Below are positions 27,107-36,321 of a stretch of DNA of 64,000 nt, piece after piece. Source of the stretch: Qipengyuania sp. (GTDB lineage Bacteria; Pseudomonadota; Alphaproteobacteria; Sphingomonadales; Sphingomonadaceae); contig JAIETR010000009.1 in assembly GCA_019745075.1 (NCBI GenBank), positions 1 through 64,000 on the forward strand, given 5' to 3'. Under the pieces are notes generated by a model. That model was given only the letters and a program-made list of their open reading frames with translations, was not told the origin of the DNA and did not search any database. Position 1 is the stretch's first letter. Every line of letters begins with the position of its first letter. The position numbers and the translations under genes are program-made.

Positions 27107-28510
27107 TCAGTCGAGCGCGGAAAGGCCGAGGAAATCGGGGCGCGGCCCGTTCCATTCGCCCGGCGCAGCGGGCTCCTCGGGCGCCGGACGCGGCTCCTGA
27201 CGGCGCGGTTCCGATCGCTGTGCGGGACGCGGTGGTTCGCGCTCTGGGCGCGCGCGAGTGTCATCGCGGCGCGACGAAGGTCTCGGGCGGCGCTCGCGAC
27301 GCGGCTCGGGCGCTTGCTCGGGGCGTTCGGGCCCCTCCTCGGTGCGCGCGTCCCGCTCGGGCGCCTGTTCGCGCTGGCGCAGTTCGACGCGCACGTCCTT
27401 CTGCCCGAACAGCGGGATCACGCTGCCGGTCAGCTTTTCGATGTTTTCGATGGCTTCGGCGTCCTCCTTGGCAACCAGCGTGAAGGCGCGGCCCTTGGCG
27501 CCGGCGCGCCCCGTGCGCCCGACGCGGTGGACGTAGTCGTCGGGATGCCAGGGGGTGTCGAAGTTGAAGACGTGGCTGACGCCCTTGATGTCGAGCCCGC
27601 GCGCCGCGACATCGCTGGCGACGAGAATATTGATGGCGCCCGCCTTGAACCGGTCGAGTTCGCGGTTGCGGCTCGCCTGGTCCATGTCGCCGTGAATCTC
27701 GCCCGACGAAAAGCCGTGGCTTTGCAGGCTCTTGTTGACCTCTCTTACGGTCGTCTTGCGATTGGCGAAGACGATCGCGCTTTCGACCAGATCGTTCTGG
27801 AGCAGCCAGCGCAGCGTGTCGCGCTTGGCGCGGCTGTCGGTCTTGACCTTGAAGGCGGTGATATTGACGTTGTTCGACGCCGCCCGGCTGACCTCGATCC
27901 GCTTGGGAGACTTGAGGAACTTCTTCGCCAGCTTCTCGATCGGCGGGGGCATGGTCGCCGAGAACAGCATCGTCTGGCGGCTCTCGGGCAGCTTGGAGCA
28001 GATGAACTCGATGTCGGGGATGAAGCCCATGTCGAGCATCCGGTCCGCCTCGTCGATCACCAGCAGGTCGCAGCCGTTGAGGAGGATCTTGCCACGCTCG
28101 AACAGGTCCATCAGCCGCCCCGGCGTGGCGATCAGCACATCGACGCCCTCGTTGAGCGCCTTGACCTGATCGCCCATCTGCACCCCGCCGATCAGCAGCG
28201 CCATCCTGAGATCGTGGTTCTTGCCGTATTTGACGAAGTTTTCGGCGACCTGCGCGGCCAGCTCGCGCGTCGGCTCGAGGATCAGGCTGCGCGGCATCAG
28301 CGCGCGGCGGCGGCCGTGGTCGAGGATGTCGATCATCGGCAGCACGAAGCTCGCGGTCTTGCCGGTGCCGGTCTGAGCGATGCCGATGATGTCCTTCATC
28401 GCCAGCACCGCGGGAATGGCCTCGCGCTGGATGTCGGTGGGCACCGTGTAACCCGAAGCGTCGACCGCCTCGACGAGCTTGGGAGAAAGGCCGAGGTCGG
28501 CAAAGGGCAT
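27107..28510 (-). CDS. DEAD-box RNA helicase with Arg/Pro-rich tail
   Basis: 467 residues from ATG at 28510. All helicase motifs are present: Q-motif (V-P-T-D-I-Q-R-E-A-I-P), AQTGTGKT, PTRELAAQ, TPGRLMDL, DEADRMLD, SATMP and HRVGRTGRAG. From about residue 380 there is a disordered tail rich in Arg, Pro and Glu, a usual RNA-binding extension of RhlE/CsdA-like helicases. It probably acts in ribosome assembly or RNA decay. A longer reading from a GTG at 28573 adds 21 residues and is less likely. An 8-bp-arm palindrome lies 90-105 bases upstream. Confidence 0.95.
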   Translation of the reverse strand: MPFADLGLSPKLVEAVDASGYTVPTDIQREAIPAVLAMKDIIGIAQTGTGKTASFVLPMIDILDHGRRRALMPRSLILEPTRELAAQVAENFVKYGKNHDLRMALLIGGVQMGDQVKALNEGVDVLIATPGRLMDLFERGKILLNGCDLLVIDEADRMLDMGFIPDIEFICSKLPESRQTMLFSATMPPPIEKLAKKFLKSPKRIEVSRAASNNVNITAFKVKTDSRAKRDTLRWLLQNDLVESAIVFANRKTTVREVNKSLQSHGFSSGEIHGDMDQASRNRELDRFKAGAINILVASDVAARGLDIKGVSHVFNFDTPWHPDDYVHRVGRTGRAGAKGRAFTLVAKEDAEAIENIEKLTGSVIPLFGQKDVRVELRQREQAPERDARTEEGPERPEQAPEPRRERRPRPSSRRDDTRARPEREPPRPAQRSEPRRQEPRPAPEEPAAPGEWNGPRPDFLGLSALD

Positions 28511-28597
28511 GCGGATGGATTCGCGATCTTGGTTAGGGCTGGAAATGCAATGGATGGCCGGCGCCGTGCTCACACGGCGACCGGGCGCGCGCGCCCT

Positions 28598-28615
28598 TCG
28601 TCGAAAATTCGACGA
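28598..28615. promoter_or_regulatory. 18-bp palindrome upstream of the DEAD-box helicase gene
   Basis: Arms TCGTCGAA (28598-28605) and TTCGACGA (28608-28615) with two bases between them. It lies about 90 bases before the helicase start, between that promoter and the end of the upstream leftward gene. The shape is that of a dimer-binding operator; the regulator is unknown. It could also be the end hairpin of the upstream gene. Confidence 0.4.
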
Positions 28616-28658
28616 AAGTCAAGAAATGCCGCCCGAAGCCGCCACGCGGGCGCGCTCG

Positions 28659-29207
28659 TCAGTCGTCGGCCACCAGCAGGCGGAACGAGGATATCTCGCA
28701 GCGCGCGCCGCTGCGCGCCAGGATGCGGTCGCGGTCGGCGCACAGCTTGCCGTCGGCATTGGGCTTGTCGACATAGAAGCCCGAATAGAAGTCGCGCGCC
28801 GAACAGGCTTTCTCGAGGTTCGCGGCCACCAGCCGCCGGTCGCGCAGGAACAGCAGCAGCCGCGAGCCGCCCTGCGGCCGCCCGCCGGCGATCCAGCTCA
28901 TCGGGACGCAGTCGCCCATCTTGCGCTCGATCATCCGCGGCGCGCTGGGCGCGCTCGGGGCGATTGCCATCATGCTCTCGCGCGCCGGGCCGGGAATCGG
29001 GGCGATGCGCCAGATGATGTGCTGCTCGATCCGGACCTGCGCGGCTTCCGCGGGGAGAAAGCCTTCCGCCAGCCGCTGCCAGACCGCCAGGGGATCGGCA
29101 CCTGTCTCGGCGGGCGCCGCCGCCGTGGGCTCAGTCGCCGCCGCGCCATTCGCCGGCGCGGGCCAGGCCGCCAGCAGGCTGGCGAAGAAGGCGGAGAGGG
29201 CGGACAT
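28659..29207 (-). CDS. Exported protein of unknown function
   Basis: 182 residues from ATG at 29207. MSALSAFFASLLAAWPAPANG is a probable signal peptide (cleavage near residue 22). The mature part has R-I-E-Q-H-I-I-W-R-I-A-P, a conserved-looking CVPMSWIAGGRP and an end with LCADRDRILARSGARCEISSF; four cysteines could form disulfides. No domain recognised. It sits alone between the helicase and the divergent FAD-linked oxidase gene. Confidence 0.7.
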   Translation of the reverse strand: MSALSAFFASLLAAWPAPANGAAATEPTAAAPAETGADPLAVWQRLAEGFLPAEAAQVRIEQHIIWRIAPIPGPARESMMAIAPSAPSAPRMIERKMGDCVPMSWIAGGRPQGGSRLLLFLRDRRLVAANLEKACSARDFYSGFYVDKPNADGKLCADRDRILARSGARCEISSFRLLVADD

Positions 29208-29380
29208 GGCTATTCGGTGTGGCTCGAACCTGTGACGGAGGGGACTCGCGGGATCCTGGTCGCAGGGCGATGGCCGCTCCCGCTTGAACACCTCCTTAAT
29301 TGCCGTGCCGCGCCGCGCCCGGCAATGATGCCGTCGGCGGGGGATAGCGCATTGGCGCGGCTATGTGGCATGGGAGCCGC

Positions 29381-30853
29381 ATGAGCGACCCGATCGATCC
29401 CGCCGACTTCGCCGCCGAAGCGGTCTCGCTGCTCGGGCCCCGGGGCTTCACGCGCGACCCCGAGTTGATGGCGCCCTGGCTCTCCGACTGGCGCGGGCGC
29501 TTCCACGGCCGCGCGCTCGGCATGGCCTCCCCGGCGTCGACGCGCGAGGTGAGCGCCTTCGTCGCGCTGTGCGCCCGCCACCGCATCCCCATCGTGCCTC
29601 AGGGCGGCAACAGCGGCATGTCGGGCGGGGCGACGCCCGACCCGAGCGGGTGCTCCGTGCTGCTGTCGCTGCGCCGGATGGACGCCATCCGCGCGCTCGA
29701 CCCGGTGGCGCGGCAGGTCACCTGCGAGGCGGGGGTCATCCTTCAGCGCCTGCACGAGGCCGCGGCCGAGCACCGGCTGCGCTTCCCCCTGACGCTGGGC
29801 GGCAAGGGTTCGGCCACCATCGGCGGGCTGGTGGCGACCAATGCCGGCGGCACGCAGGTGCTGCGCCACGGCACCATGCGCGCGCAGGTGCTGGGGCTGG
29901 AAGCGGTGCTGGCCGACGGCGGCGTGATCGACACGCTGACCCCGCTCAAGAAAGACAACCGCGGCTTCGACGTGAAGCAGCTCCTGATCGGCTCGGAGGG
30001 CACGCTCGGCATCGTCACCGCCGCCACGCTGCGGCTGCTGCCCGAGTTGGGCGGGCGCGCGGTGGCCTGGGCGGGCCTTGCCTCGATCGCCGACGCGCGG
30101 CGTCTGCTGGTGGCCTGCGAGGCGACGGCGGGCGAGGTGCTCGAGGGATTCGAGGTCATGCCGGCGCAGTCGCTGGAAGCGGTGCTGGCGCATGTGCCGG
30201 GATCGCGTGCCCCGCTCGCCAGAGAGCACGCCTGGCACGCGCTCGTCGAACTCGCCGCGCCGCAAGGCGAGGCGGAGCGCCTGCCCGCGCTCGCGGAATC
30301 GATTCTGGCGACAGCGATGGAGGATGGGCTGGTCGCCGATGCGGTCATTGCCGCCAACGACAGCCAGGCCGAGGCGTTCTGGCGGCTGCGCGACGAGATC
30401 GCGCCCGCCGAGCGCGCGCTCGGCCCGGCGATGCAGCACGACATCTCGGTGCCGGTCGCGCGCATGGCCGATTTCGTCGCCTTCGCGGTGCCGGAGGTGG
30501 AGAAGCGCTTCCCGGCCACCCGGGCGATCGCCTTCGGGCACCTGGGCGACGGCAATGTGCATTTCCATGTGCTGGCTCCGGCCGGCGCCGAGCGCGGCGC
30601 GTGGGAGCAGGCCGAGGGCAAGGCGATCGGCGCCTTCGTTCACGATCTGGTGACGCAATGGGGCGGTTCGATCAGCGCCGAGCACGGCATCGGCCAGATG
30701 AAGGTCGAGGAGCTCGGCCGCCTGGACGACCCCGTCCGGCTCGCCCTGCTGCGCAGCGTCAAGCAGGCGCTCGATCCCGCCGGGCTGCTCAATCCGGGCA
30801 AGCTGGTGCCGCTCGCACCTCAGCGGGTTGCGGAGGGCCGCGCGACCTCGTAA
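29381..30853 (+). CDS. FAD-linked oxidase (GlcD/D-2-hydroxyglutarate dehydrogenase type)
   Basis: 490 residues. The FAD-binding type 4 domain shows PQGGNSGMSGG near residue 75 and the later IGGLVATNAGGTQVLRHG; the C-terminal cap has the metal-site box HLGDGNVHFHV and ends SAEHGIGQMK, all typical of D-2-hydroxyacid dehydrogenases. Probable substrate D-2-hydroxyglutarate or a related D-2-hydroxyacid (inference from family). Start ATG at 29381 with GGGAG upstream; six residues before it are also in frame. Confidence 0.88.
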   Translation: MSDPIDPADFAAEAVSLLGPRGFTRDPELMAPWLSDWRGRFHGRALGMASPASTREVSAFVALCARHRIPIVPQGGNSGMSGGATPDPSGCSVLLSLRRMDAIRALDPVARQVTCEAGVILQRLHEAAAEHRLRFPLTLGGKGSATIGGLVATNAGGTQVLRHGTMRAQVLGLEAVLADGGVIDTLTPLKKDNRGFDVKQLLIGSEGTLGIVTAATLRLLPELGGRAVAWAGLASIADARRLLVACEATAGEVLEGFEVMPAQSLEAVLAHVPGSRAPLAREHAWHALVELAAPQGEAERLPALAESILATAMEDGLVADAVIAANDSQAEAFWRLRDEIAPAERALGPAMQHDISVPVARMADFVAFAVPEVEKRFPATRAIAFGHLGDGNVHFHVLAPAGAERGAWEQAEGKAIGAFVHDLVTQWGGSISAEHGIGQMKVEELGRLDDPVRLALLRSVKQALDPAGLLNPGKLVPLAPQRVAEGRATS

Positions 30854-30945
30854 AGCGCGCCCCGGTCGCGCCGCGCCGCCGCTCTCCAGCGCGGAGGCCG
30901 CGGGCCCGGCAGCCCAATTCACACGCGTTTTCCCGGAGAGCTTTC

Positions 30946-31737
30946 ATGGCCAGTGCGCCGCAGCCCACCCTGCCCCTGTTTTACAACGATCTGATGCCGC
31001 TCAACAGCCGCGACCACGCCGCCTGGCGGACCCGCGGCATCGATTCGGCCGAGTTCCTCAAGGGCGCGCATGCGATCCCGCTGACCGTGGACGAGTTCGT
31101 CGAGGCGCAGCGCGACCTGCCGATCGTGTTCTCGGCGGGTCCGGACCCGCTGCCGCTGGCGCTGATGGGCCTCAACGAAGGGGTGAACACCTTCGTCGAC
31201 GACAAGGGCAAGATCGCCGATCCGGTCTATCTGCCCGCCTATGTCCGCCGCTACCCCTTCATGCTCGCCAAGCTGACGCCCGAGGCGAGCGAGTTGTCGC
31301 TGTGCTTCGACCCGACCTCGGAGGCGGTGGGCGCCTATTCGGAAGGCGAGCCCTTGTTCGGCGGCGACAGCCAGCCCAGCGACAACACCAGGCGCATCCT
31401 CGAATTCTGCGATTCCTTCGAGCAGGCGGGCCAGCGGACCAAGGCGTTCATCGACGAGTTGAAGGCAAACGACCTGCTGATGGACGGCGAGATCGCGATC
31501 ACGCTGAACGACAGGCCCGACCAGTCCTTCACCTATCGCGGCTTCCAGATGGTCAACCGCGAGAAGCTGGCCGAAATTCCCGCCGAAAAGCTGGAGACCT
31601 GGAACAAGAACGGCTTCCTGATGATCGTGTACGCGCATCTTTTCTCGCTCGACCAGATGCGCAAGATCTTCGGCCGCCAGGTCGATCAGGGCAAGGGACC
31701 GAGCCTCGAGGCCGTCGCCGCCGCCCCCGCCAGCTGA
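30946..31737 (+). CDS. SapC family protein
   Basis: 263 residues. N-terminus LPLFYNDLMPLNSRDHAAW and the segment PLALMGLNEGVNTFVDDKG are typical of the SapC family, named after the Campylobacter S-layer locus; the role in Alphaproteobacteria is unclear. Start ATG at 30946 with CGGAGAG upstream. A much longer frame runs through the preceding oxidase gene out of register and is not coding. The terminator at 31915 is the first on the + strand after it. Confidence 0.88.
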   Translation: MASAPQPTLPLFYNDLMPLNSRDHAAWRTRGIDSAEFLKGAHAIPLTVDEFVEAQRDLPIVFSAGPDPLPLALMGLNEGVNTFVDDKGKIADPVYLPAYVRRYPFMLAKLTPEASELSLCFDPTSEAVGAYSEGEPLFGGDSQPSDNTRRILEFCDSFEQAGQRTKAFIDELKANDLLMDGEIAITLNDRPDQSFTYRGFQMVNREKLAEIPAEKLETWNKNGFLMIVYAHLFSLDQMRKIFGRQVDQGKGPSLEAVAAAPAS

Positions 31738-31914
31738 CCAATTCTGGCCGCGCCTGCGGCGGATCGTTCCGGGGACGCGCCATTCGGGGTAGCCCGCGGT
31801 CGCCGCGGGCCTTGCAATCGGCGGCCGCCCGCCCCATTTCCGTGGCACCGGGCGGCGCTACCCTCATGGCCCGCCCGGCAGTGTACGCGAGTGCACTTCC
31901 TCCCTGAACCTCGG

Positions 31915-31945
31915 CCACCTCGTGCTCCGCACGAGGTGGTTTTTT
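31915..31945 (+). terminator. Strong Rho-independent terminator
   Basis: Perfect 11-bp stem CCACCTCGTGC/GCACGAGGTGG with a TCC loop and six T. It faces rightward and is 177 bases after the sapC stop. The region 31738-31914 in between is GC-rich with no clear gene except a 13-codon ATG-TGA frame (31866-31907) that ends eight bases before the stem. Confidence 0.9.
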
Positions 31946-31957
31946 CAAGAGCAGGCT

Positions 31958-32893
31958 CTACTGGGCGGCCTGGCGGTGGGCGTCGGGGTTTCCCAGCGCC
32001 GCGACCTCTTCGGCAAGCGAGCGGACCAGCCCCGCCAGCGCCTTGGCGACCGCGGGCAGCCGGGGGCCGGGCTGATCGAGCCGGGCGTCGAGATAGATCG
32101 AGCGGCAGACTTCGACCTGCATCGCGTGGACGCCCCGGCGCGGCGCGGCGTGGTGGTCGAGCGCGTAGCCGCCCGAATAGGGCCGGTTGTGCGCCACGCG
32201 CCGGCCGGCACGCGCCAGGTGCCGCAACGCATGCGCCGACAGGCCAGGTGCGCACGAGGCGCCGAAGCGATCGCCCACCACGAATTCCGCCCCCTCGCCC
32301 GCGTGCCCCGGCTGCCGCAGCGGAGGCATCGAGTGCAGGTCGATCAGCAGCGCCGCCCCCCAGCGGTCGCGCAAGCGATCCAGGGTTTCGGAAATGGCGC
32401 GATGGTAGGGGCGATGGATGGTCTCGAGCCGCGCATCGAGATCGGCGAGCGCGAGCCGCTCCTTCCACACCTCGCCCAGTCCCGGCAGCCGCCGCGGCAC
32501 CAGCCCCAGCCCGCTGCGGGCGCGGCGGTTGGCGGCCGAATGCGGCGCGCGCCGACCGCCCGCCCCGGCGACCATGCTCCAGTCGACATCGTCGGGGGCG
32601 CGGTTGAGATCGATCATCGCCCGCGGCGCCCGCGCCACCAGCAGCGCGGCGCCGGTCGCCCGCGCCGCGGCCTCGCCCAGCAGGTCGACGAAACGGTCCT
32701 CGAGCCGCGCCGCGCCCCAGGCGGGCTCGCGCATGGCGGCGGTCAGGCTTTCCGGATAGCCACGGCCGGCATGAGGAACCGCGATCAGCACCGGTAGCGG
32801 CAGGGCGGCGGGTACCGCCAGCGCGAAAGCCGCCGCCCCGCAAGGCTCGCCCGGCGCTGCGACACTGTCCAAGGGAGCGGCGGGGCCGGTCAT
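31958..32893 (-). CDS. N-formylglutamate amidohydrolase family protein
   Basis: 311 residues. The zinc-dependent amidohydrolase family shows VLIAVPHAGRGYP near the N-terminus, M-I-D-L-N-R-A-P, L-I-D-L-H-S-M-P and the late HAMQVEVCRSIYL. HutG-type enzymes release formate from N-formylglutamate in histidine breakdown, but no hut genes are nearby. In this branch the gene is often found beside cpdR, as here. Start ATG at 32893; twelve residues upstream are in frame but less likely. Confidence 0.87.
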   Translation of the reverse strand: MTGPAAPLDSVAAPGEPCGAAAFALAVPAALPLPVLIAVPHAGRGYPESLTAAMREPAWGAARLEDRFVDLLGEAAARATGAALLVARAPRAMIDLNRAPDDVDWSMVAGAGGRRAPHSAANRRARSGLGLVPRRLPGLGEVWKERLALADLDARLETIHRPYHRAISETLDRLRDRWGAALLIDLHSMPPLRQPGHAGEGAEFVVGDRFGASCAPGLSAHALRHLARAGRRVAHNRPYSGGYALDHHAAPRRGVHAMQVEVCRSIYLDARLDQPGPRLPAVAKALAGLVRSLAEEVAALGNPDAHRQAAQ

Positions 32894-33003
32894 CGCCGCC
32901 AAGCTTGCCGCTTCGCATGGCGAAGTCAAAGCCTTCGCGTGCCACCGAGGCTTTTTTGCAATCTAACCGAAGATTTTTTAACGCCGGTGCGTTATGGGGC
33001 ACC

Positions 33004-33393
33004 ATGACCGACCCGCATCGCGCCCGTATCCTGCTCGCCGAAGACGATGCCGCGATGCGCACCTATCTCGAACGAGCGCTGCACAATGCCGGTTTCGCGG
33101 TCGATTCGGTCGATCGCGGCACCGCCGCGCTGCCGCTGCTCGAGGACACGCATTACGACCTGCTGCTGTCGGACATCGTCATGCCCGAGATGGACGGGAT
33201 CGAGCTGGCGCAGAAGTGCAACGAGCTGAGCCCCGAAACCAAGGTGATGTTCATCACCGGCTTCGCCGCGGTCACGCTCAAGGCCAGCCGCGAACATCCG
33301 CAGGCCAAGGTGCTGTCGAAGCCGTTCCATCTGAAGGACCTGGTTCTCGAGGTCGAGCGTGTGCTCGGCGACCGGCTTTCGGCGTCGTTGTAG
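33004..33393 (+). CDS. cpdR: Single-domain response regulator CpdR
   Basis: 129 residues, a receiver domain only. The phosphoacceptor is D57 in LLLSDIVMPEMDG; E13-D14-D15 and the lysine in V-L-S-K-P-F complete the site. The sequence matches CpdR, which in Caulobacter, when unphosphorylated, brings substrates and ClpXP together at the cell pole and is phosphorylated through CckA-ChpT. CckA is encoded 13 kb away. Start ATG at 33004. The upstream AT-rich stretch 32948-32985 with TTTTTT and TTTTTTAAC is a probable promoter region. Confidence 0.92.
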   Translation: MTDPHRARILLAEDDAAMRTYLERALHNAGFAVDSVDRGTAALPLLEDTHYDLLLSDIVMPEMDGIELAQKCNELSPETKVMFITGFAAVTLKASREHPQAKVLSKPFHLKDLVLEVERVLGDRLSASL

Positions 33394-33484
33394 GCGCGTC
33401 GCAGCCCCCTTGCAGAGCAGGTGAAGCGCCGCTAAACGGCCCGCCTGTCCCGGACCCGATCCGGGGCCTGCCGACCGGCGGTGC

Positions 33485-33559
33485 GGGCGTATAGCTCAGT
33501 GGTAGAGCACTATGTTGACATCGTAGGGGTCGCAAGTTCAATCCTTGCTACGCCCACCA
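33485..33559 (+). tRNA. tRNA-Val (anticodon GAC)
   Basis: 75 nt fold as a complete cloverleaf: acceptor GGGCGTA/TACGCCC, D arm GCTC/GAGC, anticodon stem CTATG/CGTAG with loop TTGACAT (anticodon GAC, reads GUC/GUU), T arm GCAAG/CTTGC with TTCAATC loop, discriminator A and encoded CCA. A terminator hairpin follows 29 bases later. Confidence 0.97.
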
Positions 33560-33588
33560 CCGGTTGTTCGGGCGGTTCTCAAGAATAC

Positions 33589-33624
33589 CCCCGCAAGGCA
33601 CTGGCCTCGCGGGGTTTTTCTTTT
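33589..33624 (+). terminator. Rho-independent terminator after tRNA-Val
   Basis: Stem CCCCGC/GCGGGG continued by AGGC/GCCT (one A-C mismatch between), loop ACTG, then TTTTTCTTTT. It ends tRNA transcripts and lies directly before the end of the convergent transporter gene. Confidence 0.88.
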
Positions 33625-33625
33625 C

Positions 33626-34915
33626 TCAGGCGGGCCGACGGGCGAACACGCCGAAGCCCATGACGATCGCGTAGCACAGCGCCGGCAGCGTCAGCGCCGC
33701 CGCGAGCCCGACCTTGTCCGCCAGCGCCCCGTAGAGCGCCGGGACGATCGCCCCGCCGGCGATCGCGACATTGATGATCCCCGAGCCATCGGCGGCGCGC
33801 GGACCCAGCTTCTCGCAGGCCAGCGTGAAGATGGTCGGGAACATGATCGAGTTCATCAGCCCCACCGCGAGCAGCGAATAGCCCGCCACCTCGCCGGTCG
33901 TATTGGCGGAAATCGCGATCAGCGCGATCGCCCCCGCGCAGACCGCCGCCAGCAGCAGTCCGGGGCTGACCAGCCGCAACAGGCCCGAGCCGATGAAGCG
34001 CCCCACCAGCGCCCCGCCCCAATAGAGCGAGATCAGCTTGCCAGCGTCCTGCTCGGGCAGATTCAGGACCTCGGCCTGCATCAGATAGTTGACGATGAAG
34101 CTGCCGATCGCGACCTCCGCGCCGACATAGAGGAAGATGCAGGCCGCGCCATAGCCGAAGCGCGGGCGCCCCAGCAGCGCGAGCCCCTCGGCGAGCGTGG
34201 TGGTTTCGTGCCGCTCGCCCTTGAGCCGATTGCGAAACAGCCACACCACCCCTGCCACCACCCCCAGCGCCGCGGCGAGGCCGAGGTAGCCGTTGACGAT
34301 CGCCTGGCTCTCGGCGGTGCGATAGGCGTCGAGCTCGGCGCCCGAAAGCTCGGCAGCGGTGACCGTGGCGAGGCTGCCGAGGATCAGGATCGAGCCGACG
34401 TAGGGAAAGATTGTGGTGCCCAGCGAATTGAACGCCTGCGCGAAGGTCAGCCGGCTGTGCGCGGTGCGGGGCGGGCCGAGCACGCTGATCAGCGGATTGG
34501 CGACGATCTGCACCAGCACCACGCCGGTCGCGAGGATGAAATAGGCGAACAGGAACACCACGAACAGCGCCGACTGGCTGGCGGGGATGAACAGCAGGCA
34601 CCCCGCCATCATCGTCAGCAGCCCCGCCACCGCCCCGCGCATGTAACCGAGGCGCTTGACCAGGCGCGCGCCGGGAATGCCGACCACCGCATACGCGATA
34701 AAGAAGCAGAACTGGACCAGGCTCGCCTCGAAGTAGCTGAGCGTGAACAGCTCCTTGAGCTTGGGGATGATGACGTCGTTGAGGCTGGTGATGCCGCCGA
34801 AGGTGAAGAACAGCGCGAACACGAAGTAGTTGAGGCCGGGCGCCGATACCGGCTCGCCGCCGTCCTCGATCGGGTTGGGATCGGTGCTCGAACTGACCTC
34901 GGGTGCTATCGCCAT
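33626..34915 (-). CDS. Sugar MFS transporter, FucP/GluP type
   Basis: 429 residues, 12 membrane helices. FVFALFFTFGGITSLNDVIIP in helix 1 and Q-A-F-N-S-L-G-T-T-I in helix 5 are typical of the fucose/glucose/galactose-proton symporter branch. Sugar specificity is not evident and no sugar catabolic gene is adjacent. Start ATG at 34915 with GGGAGGAC nine bases upstream; a frame running to 34990 lacks support. Divergent from icd. Confidence 0.9.
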   Translation of the reverse strand: MAIAPEVSSSTDPNPIEDGGEPVSAPGLNYFVFALFFTFGGITSLNDVIIPKLKELFTLSYFEASLVQFCFFIAYAVVGIPGARLVKRLGYMRGAVAGLLTMMAGCLLFIPASQSALFVVFLFAYFILATGVVLVQIVANPLISVLGPPRTAHSRLTFAQAFNSLGTTIFPYVGSILILGSLATVTAAELSGAELDAYRTAESQAIVNGYLGLAAALGVVAGVVWLFRNRLKGERHETTTLAEGLALLGRPRFGYGAACIFLYVGAEVAIGSFIVNYLMQAEVLNLPEQDAGKLISLYWGGALVGRFIGSGLLRLVSPGLLLAAVCAGAIALIAISANTTGEVAGYSLLAVGLMNSIMFPTIFTLACEKLGPRAADGSGIINVAIAGGAIVPALYGALADKVGLAAALTLPALCYAIVMGFGVFARRPA

Positions 34916-35088
34916 TCGCCTGTCCTCCCTTGCGGTCTCTTGCCGCCAACTGCCCTTGTGGCGGCCGATGTTAACGTTCGCAAGAAGCAAGTTCGCGATC
35001 GCCCGTTTGGCCGCGCCGGCCTCGCCTTGCGCGCGCCCTACCCTCTGCTAAAGCGCGGCCAATCCGAAATCCAGCCCACGGGAAAACA

Positions 35089-36312
35089 ATGCAGAAGATC
35101 AAGGTAGCCAACCCCGTCGTCGAATTGGACGGCGACGAAATGACCCGCATCATCTGGCAGTGGATCCGCGAGCGGCTGATCCTCCCCTACCTCGAGATCG
35201 ACCTCAGATATTACGACCTCTCGGTCGAGAAGCGCGACGAGACCGACGACAGGATCACCATCGACGCCGCGAACGCGATCAAGCAATACGGCGTGGGCGT
35301 GAAATGCGCGACCATCACCCCCGACGAACAGCGGGTGGAGGAGTTCGGCCTCAAGAAGATGTGGAAGAGCCCCAACGGCACGATCCGCAACATCCTCGGC
35401 GGCGTGGTGTTTCGCGAGCCGATCGTGATCGACAACGTGCCGCGTCTCGTCCCCGGCTGGACCGACCCGATCGTGGTCGGCCGCCACGCCTTCGGCGACC
35501 AGTACCGCGCCACCGACACCAGGATTCCCGGCCCCGGCAAGCTGCGTCTGGTGTTCGAGGGCGCGGACGGCGCGAACATCGATCTCGATGTCTTCGACTT
35601 CCCCGCGAGCGGCGTCGCGATGGCGATGTACAACCTCGACGACAGCATCCGCGACTTCGCCCGCGCCAGCTTCAACTATGGCCTCAACCTCGGCTGGCCC
35701 GTGTATCTGAGCACCAAGAACACCATCCTCAAGGCCTATGACGGACGCTTCAAGGACCTGTTCCAGGAGGTCTTCGACAGCGAGGGCTTCAAGGAGAAGT
35801 TCGCCGAGAAGGGCATCCACTACGAGCACCGCCTGATCGACGACATGGTGGCGAGCGCGCTCAAGTGGAGCGGCAAGTTCGTGTGGGCATGCAAGAACTA
35901 CGACGGCGACGTGCAGTCCGACGTGGTGGCGCAGGGCTTCGGCTCGCTCGGCCTGATGACCAGCGTACTGATGAGTCCCGACGGCAAGACCGTGGAGGCA
36001 GAAGCCGCGCATGGCACCGTCACCCGCCACTACCGCCAGCACCAGCAGGGCAAGGCGACCAGCACCAACCCGATCGCCAGCATCTTCGCCTGGACTCGAG
36101 GGCTGATGTATCGCGGCCGGTTCGACAACACGCCGCAAGTGGTGAAGTTTGCCGAGACGCTCGAGCGGATCTGCATCGAGACCGTCGAGAGCGGCAAGAT
36201 GACCAAGGATCTCGCCTTGCTGATCGGCCCCGACCAGGCGTGGATGACGACCGAGCAATTCTTCGAGGCGATCGTGCAGAACCTCGAGAAGGAAATGGCG
36301 GGCTGGGCGTAA
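35089..36312 (+). CDS. icd: NADP-dependent isocitrate dehydrogenase
   Basis: 407 residues, the eukaryote-like homodimeric type usual in Alphaproteobacteria. [23 protein letters not shown] is diagnostic; the metal and substrate site has [13 protein letters not shown] and the late [15 protein letters not shown]-cycle step producing 2-oxoglutarate and NADPH. The 173-base gap to the divergent transporter holds both promoters. Confidence 0.97.
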   Translation: MQKIKVANPVVELDGDEMTRIIWQWIRERLILPYLEIDLRYYDLSVEKRDETDDRITIDAANAIKQYGVGVKCATITPDEQRVEEFGLKKMWKSPNGTIRNILGGVVFREPIVIDNVPRLVPGWTDPIVVGRHAFGDQYRATDTRIPGPGKLRLVFEGADGANIDLDVFDFPASGVAMAMYNLDDSIRDFARASFNYGLNLGWPVYLSTKNTILKAYDGRFKDLFQEVFDSEGFKEKFAEKGIHYEHRLIDDMVASALKWSGKFVWACKNYDGDVQSDVVAQGFGSLGLMTSVLMSPDGKTVEAEAAHGTVTRHYRQHQQGKATSTNPIASIFAWTRGLMYRGRFDNTPQVVKFAETLERICIETVESGKMTKDLALLIGPDQAWMTTEQFFEAIVQNLEKEMAGWA

Positions 36313-36321
36313 CGGCCGCGC

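Noticed and set aside
29365-30945. Long upstream extension of the sapC frame
   Set aside because: It runs out of register through the FAD-linked oxidase gene; the conserved SapC N-terminus and ribosome binding site mark the start at 30946.
32960-32985. Possible CtrA site before cpdR
   Set aside because: A TTAAC half-site is present, but the nearest second half-site (CTAA) is 11 bases away instead of 7, so the full motif is not met.
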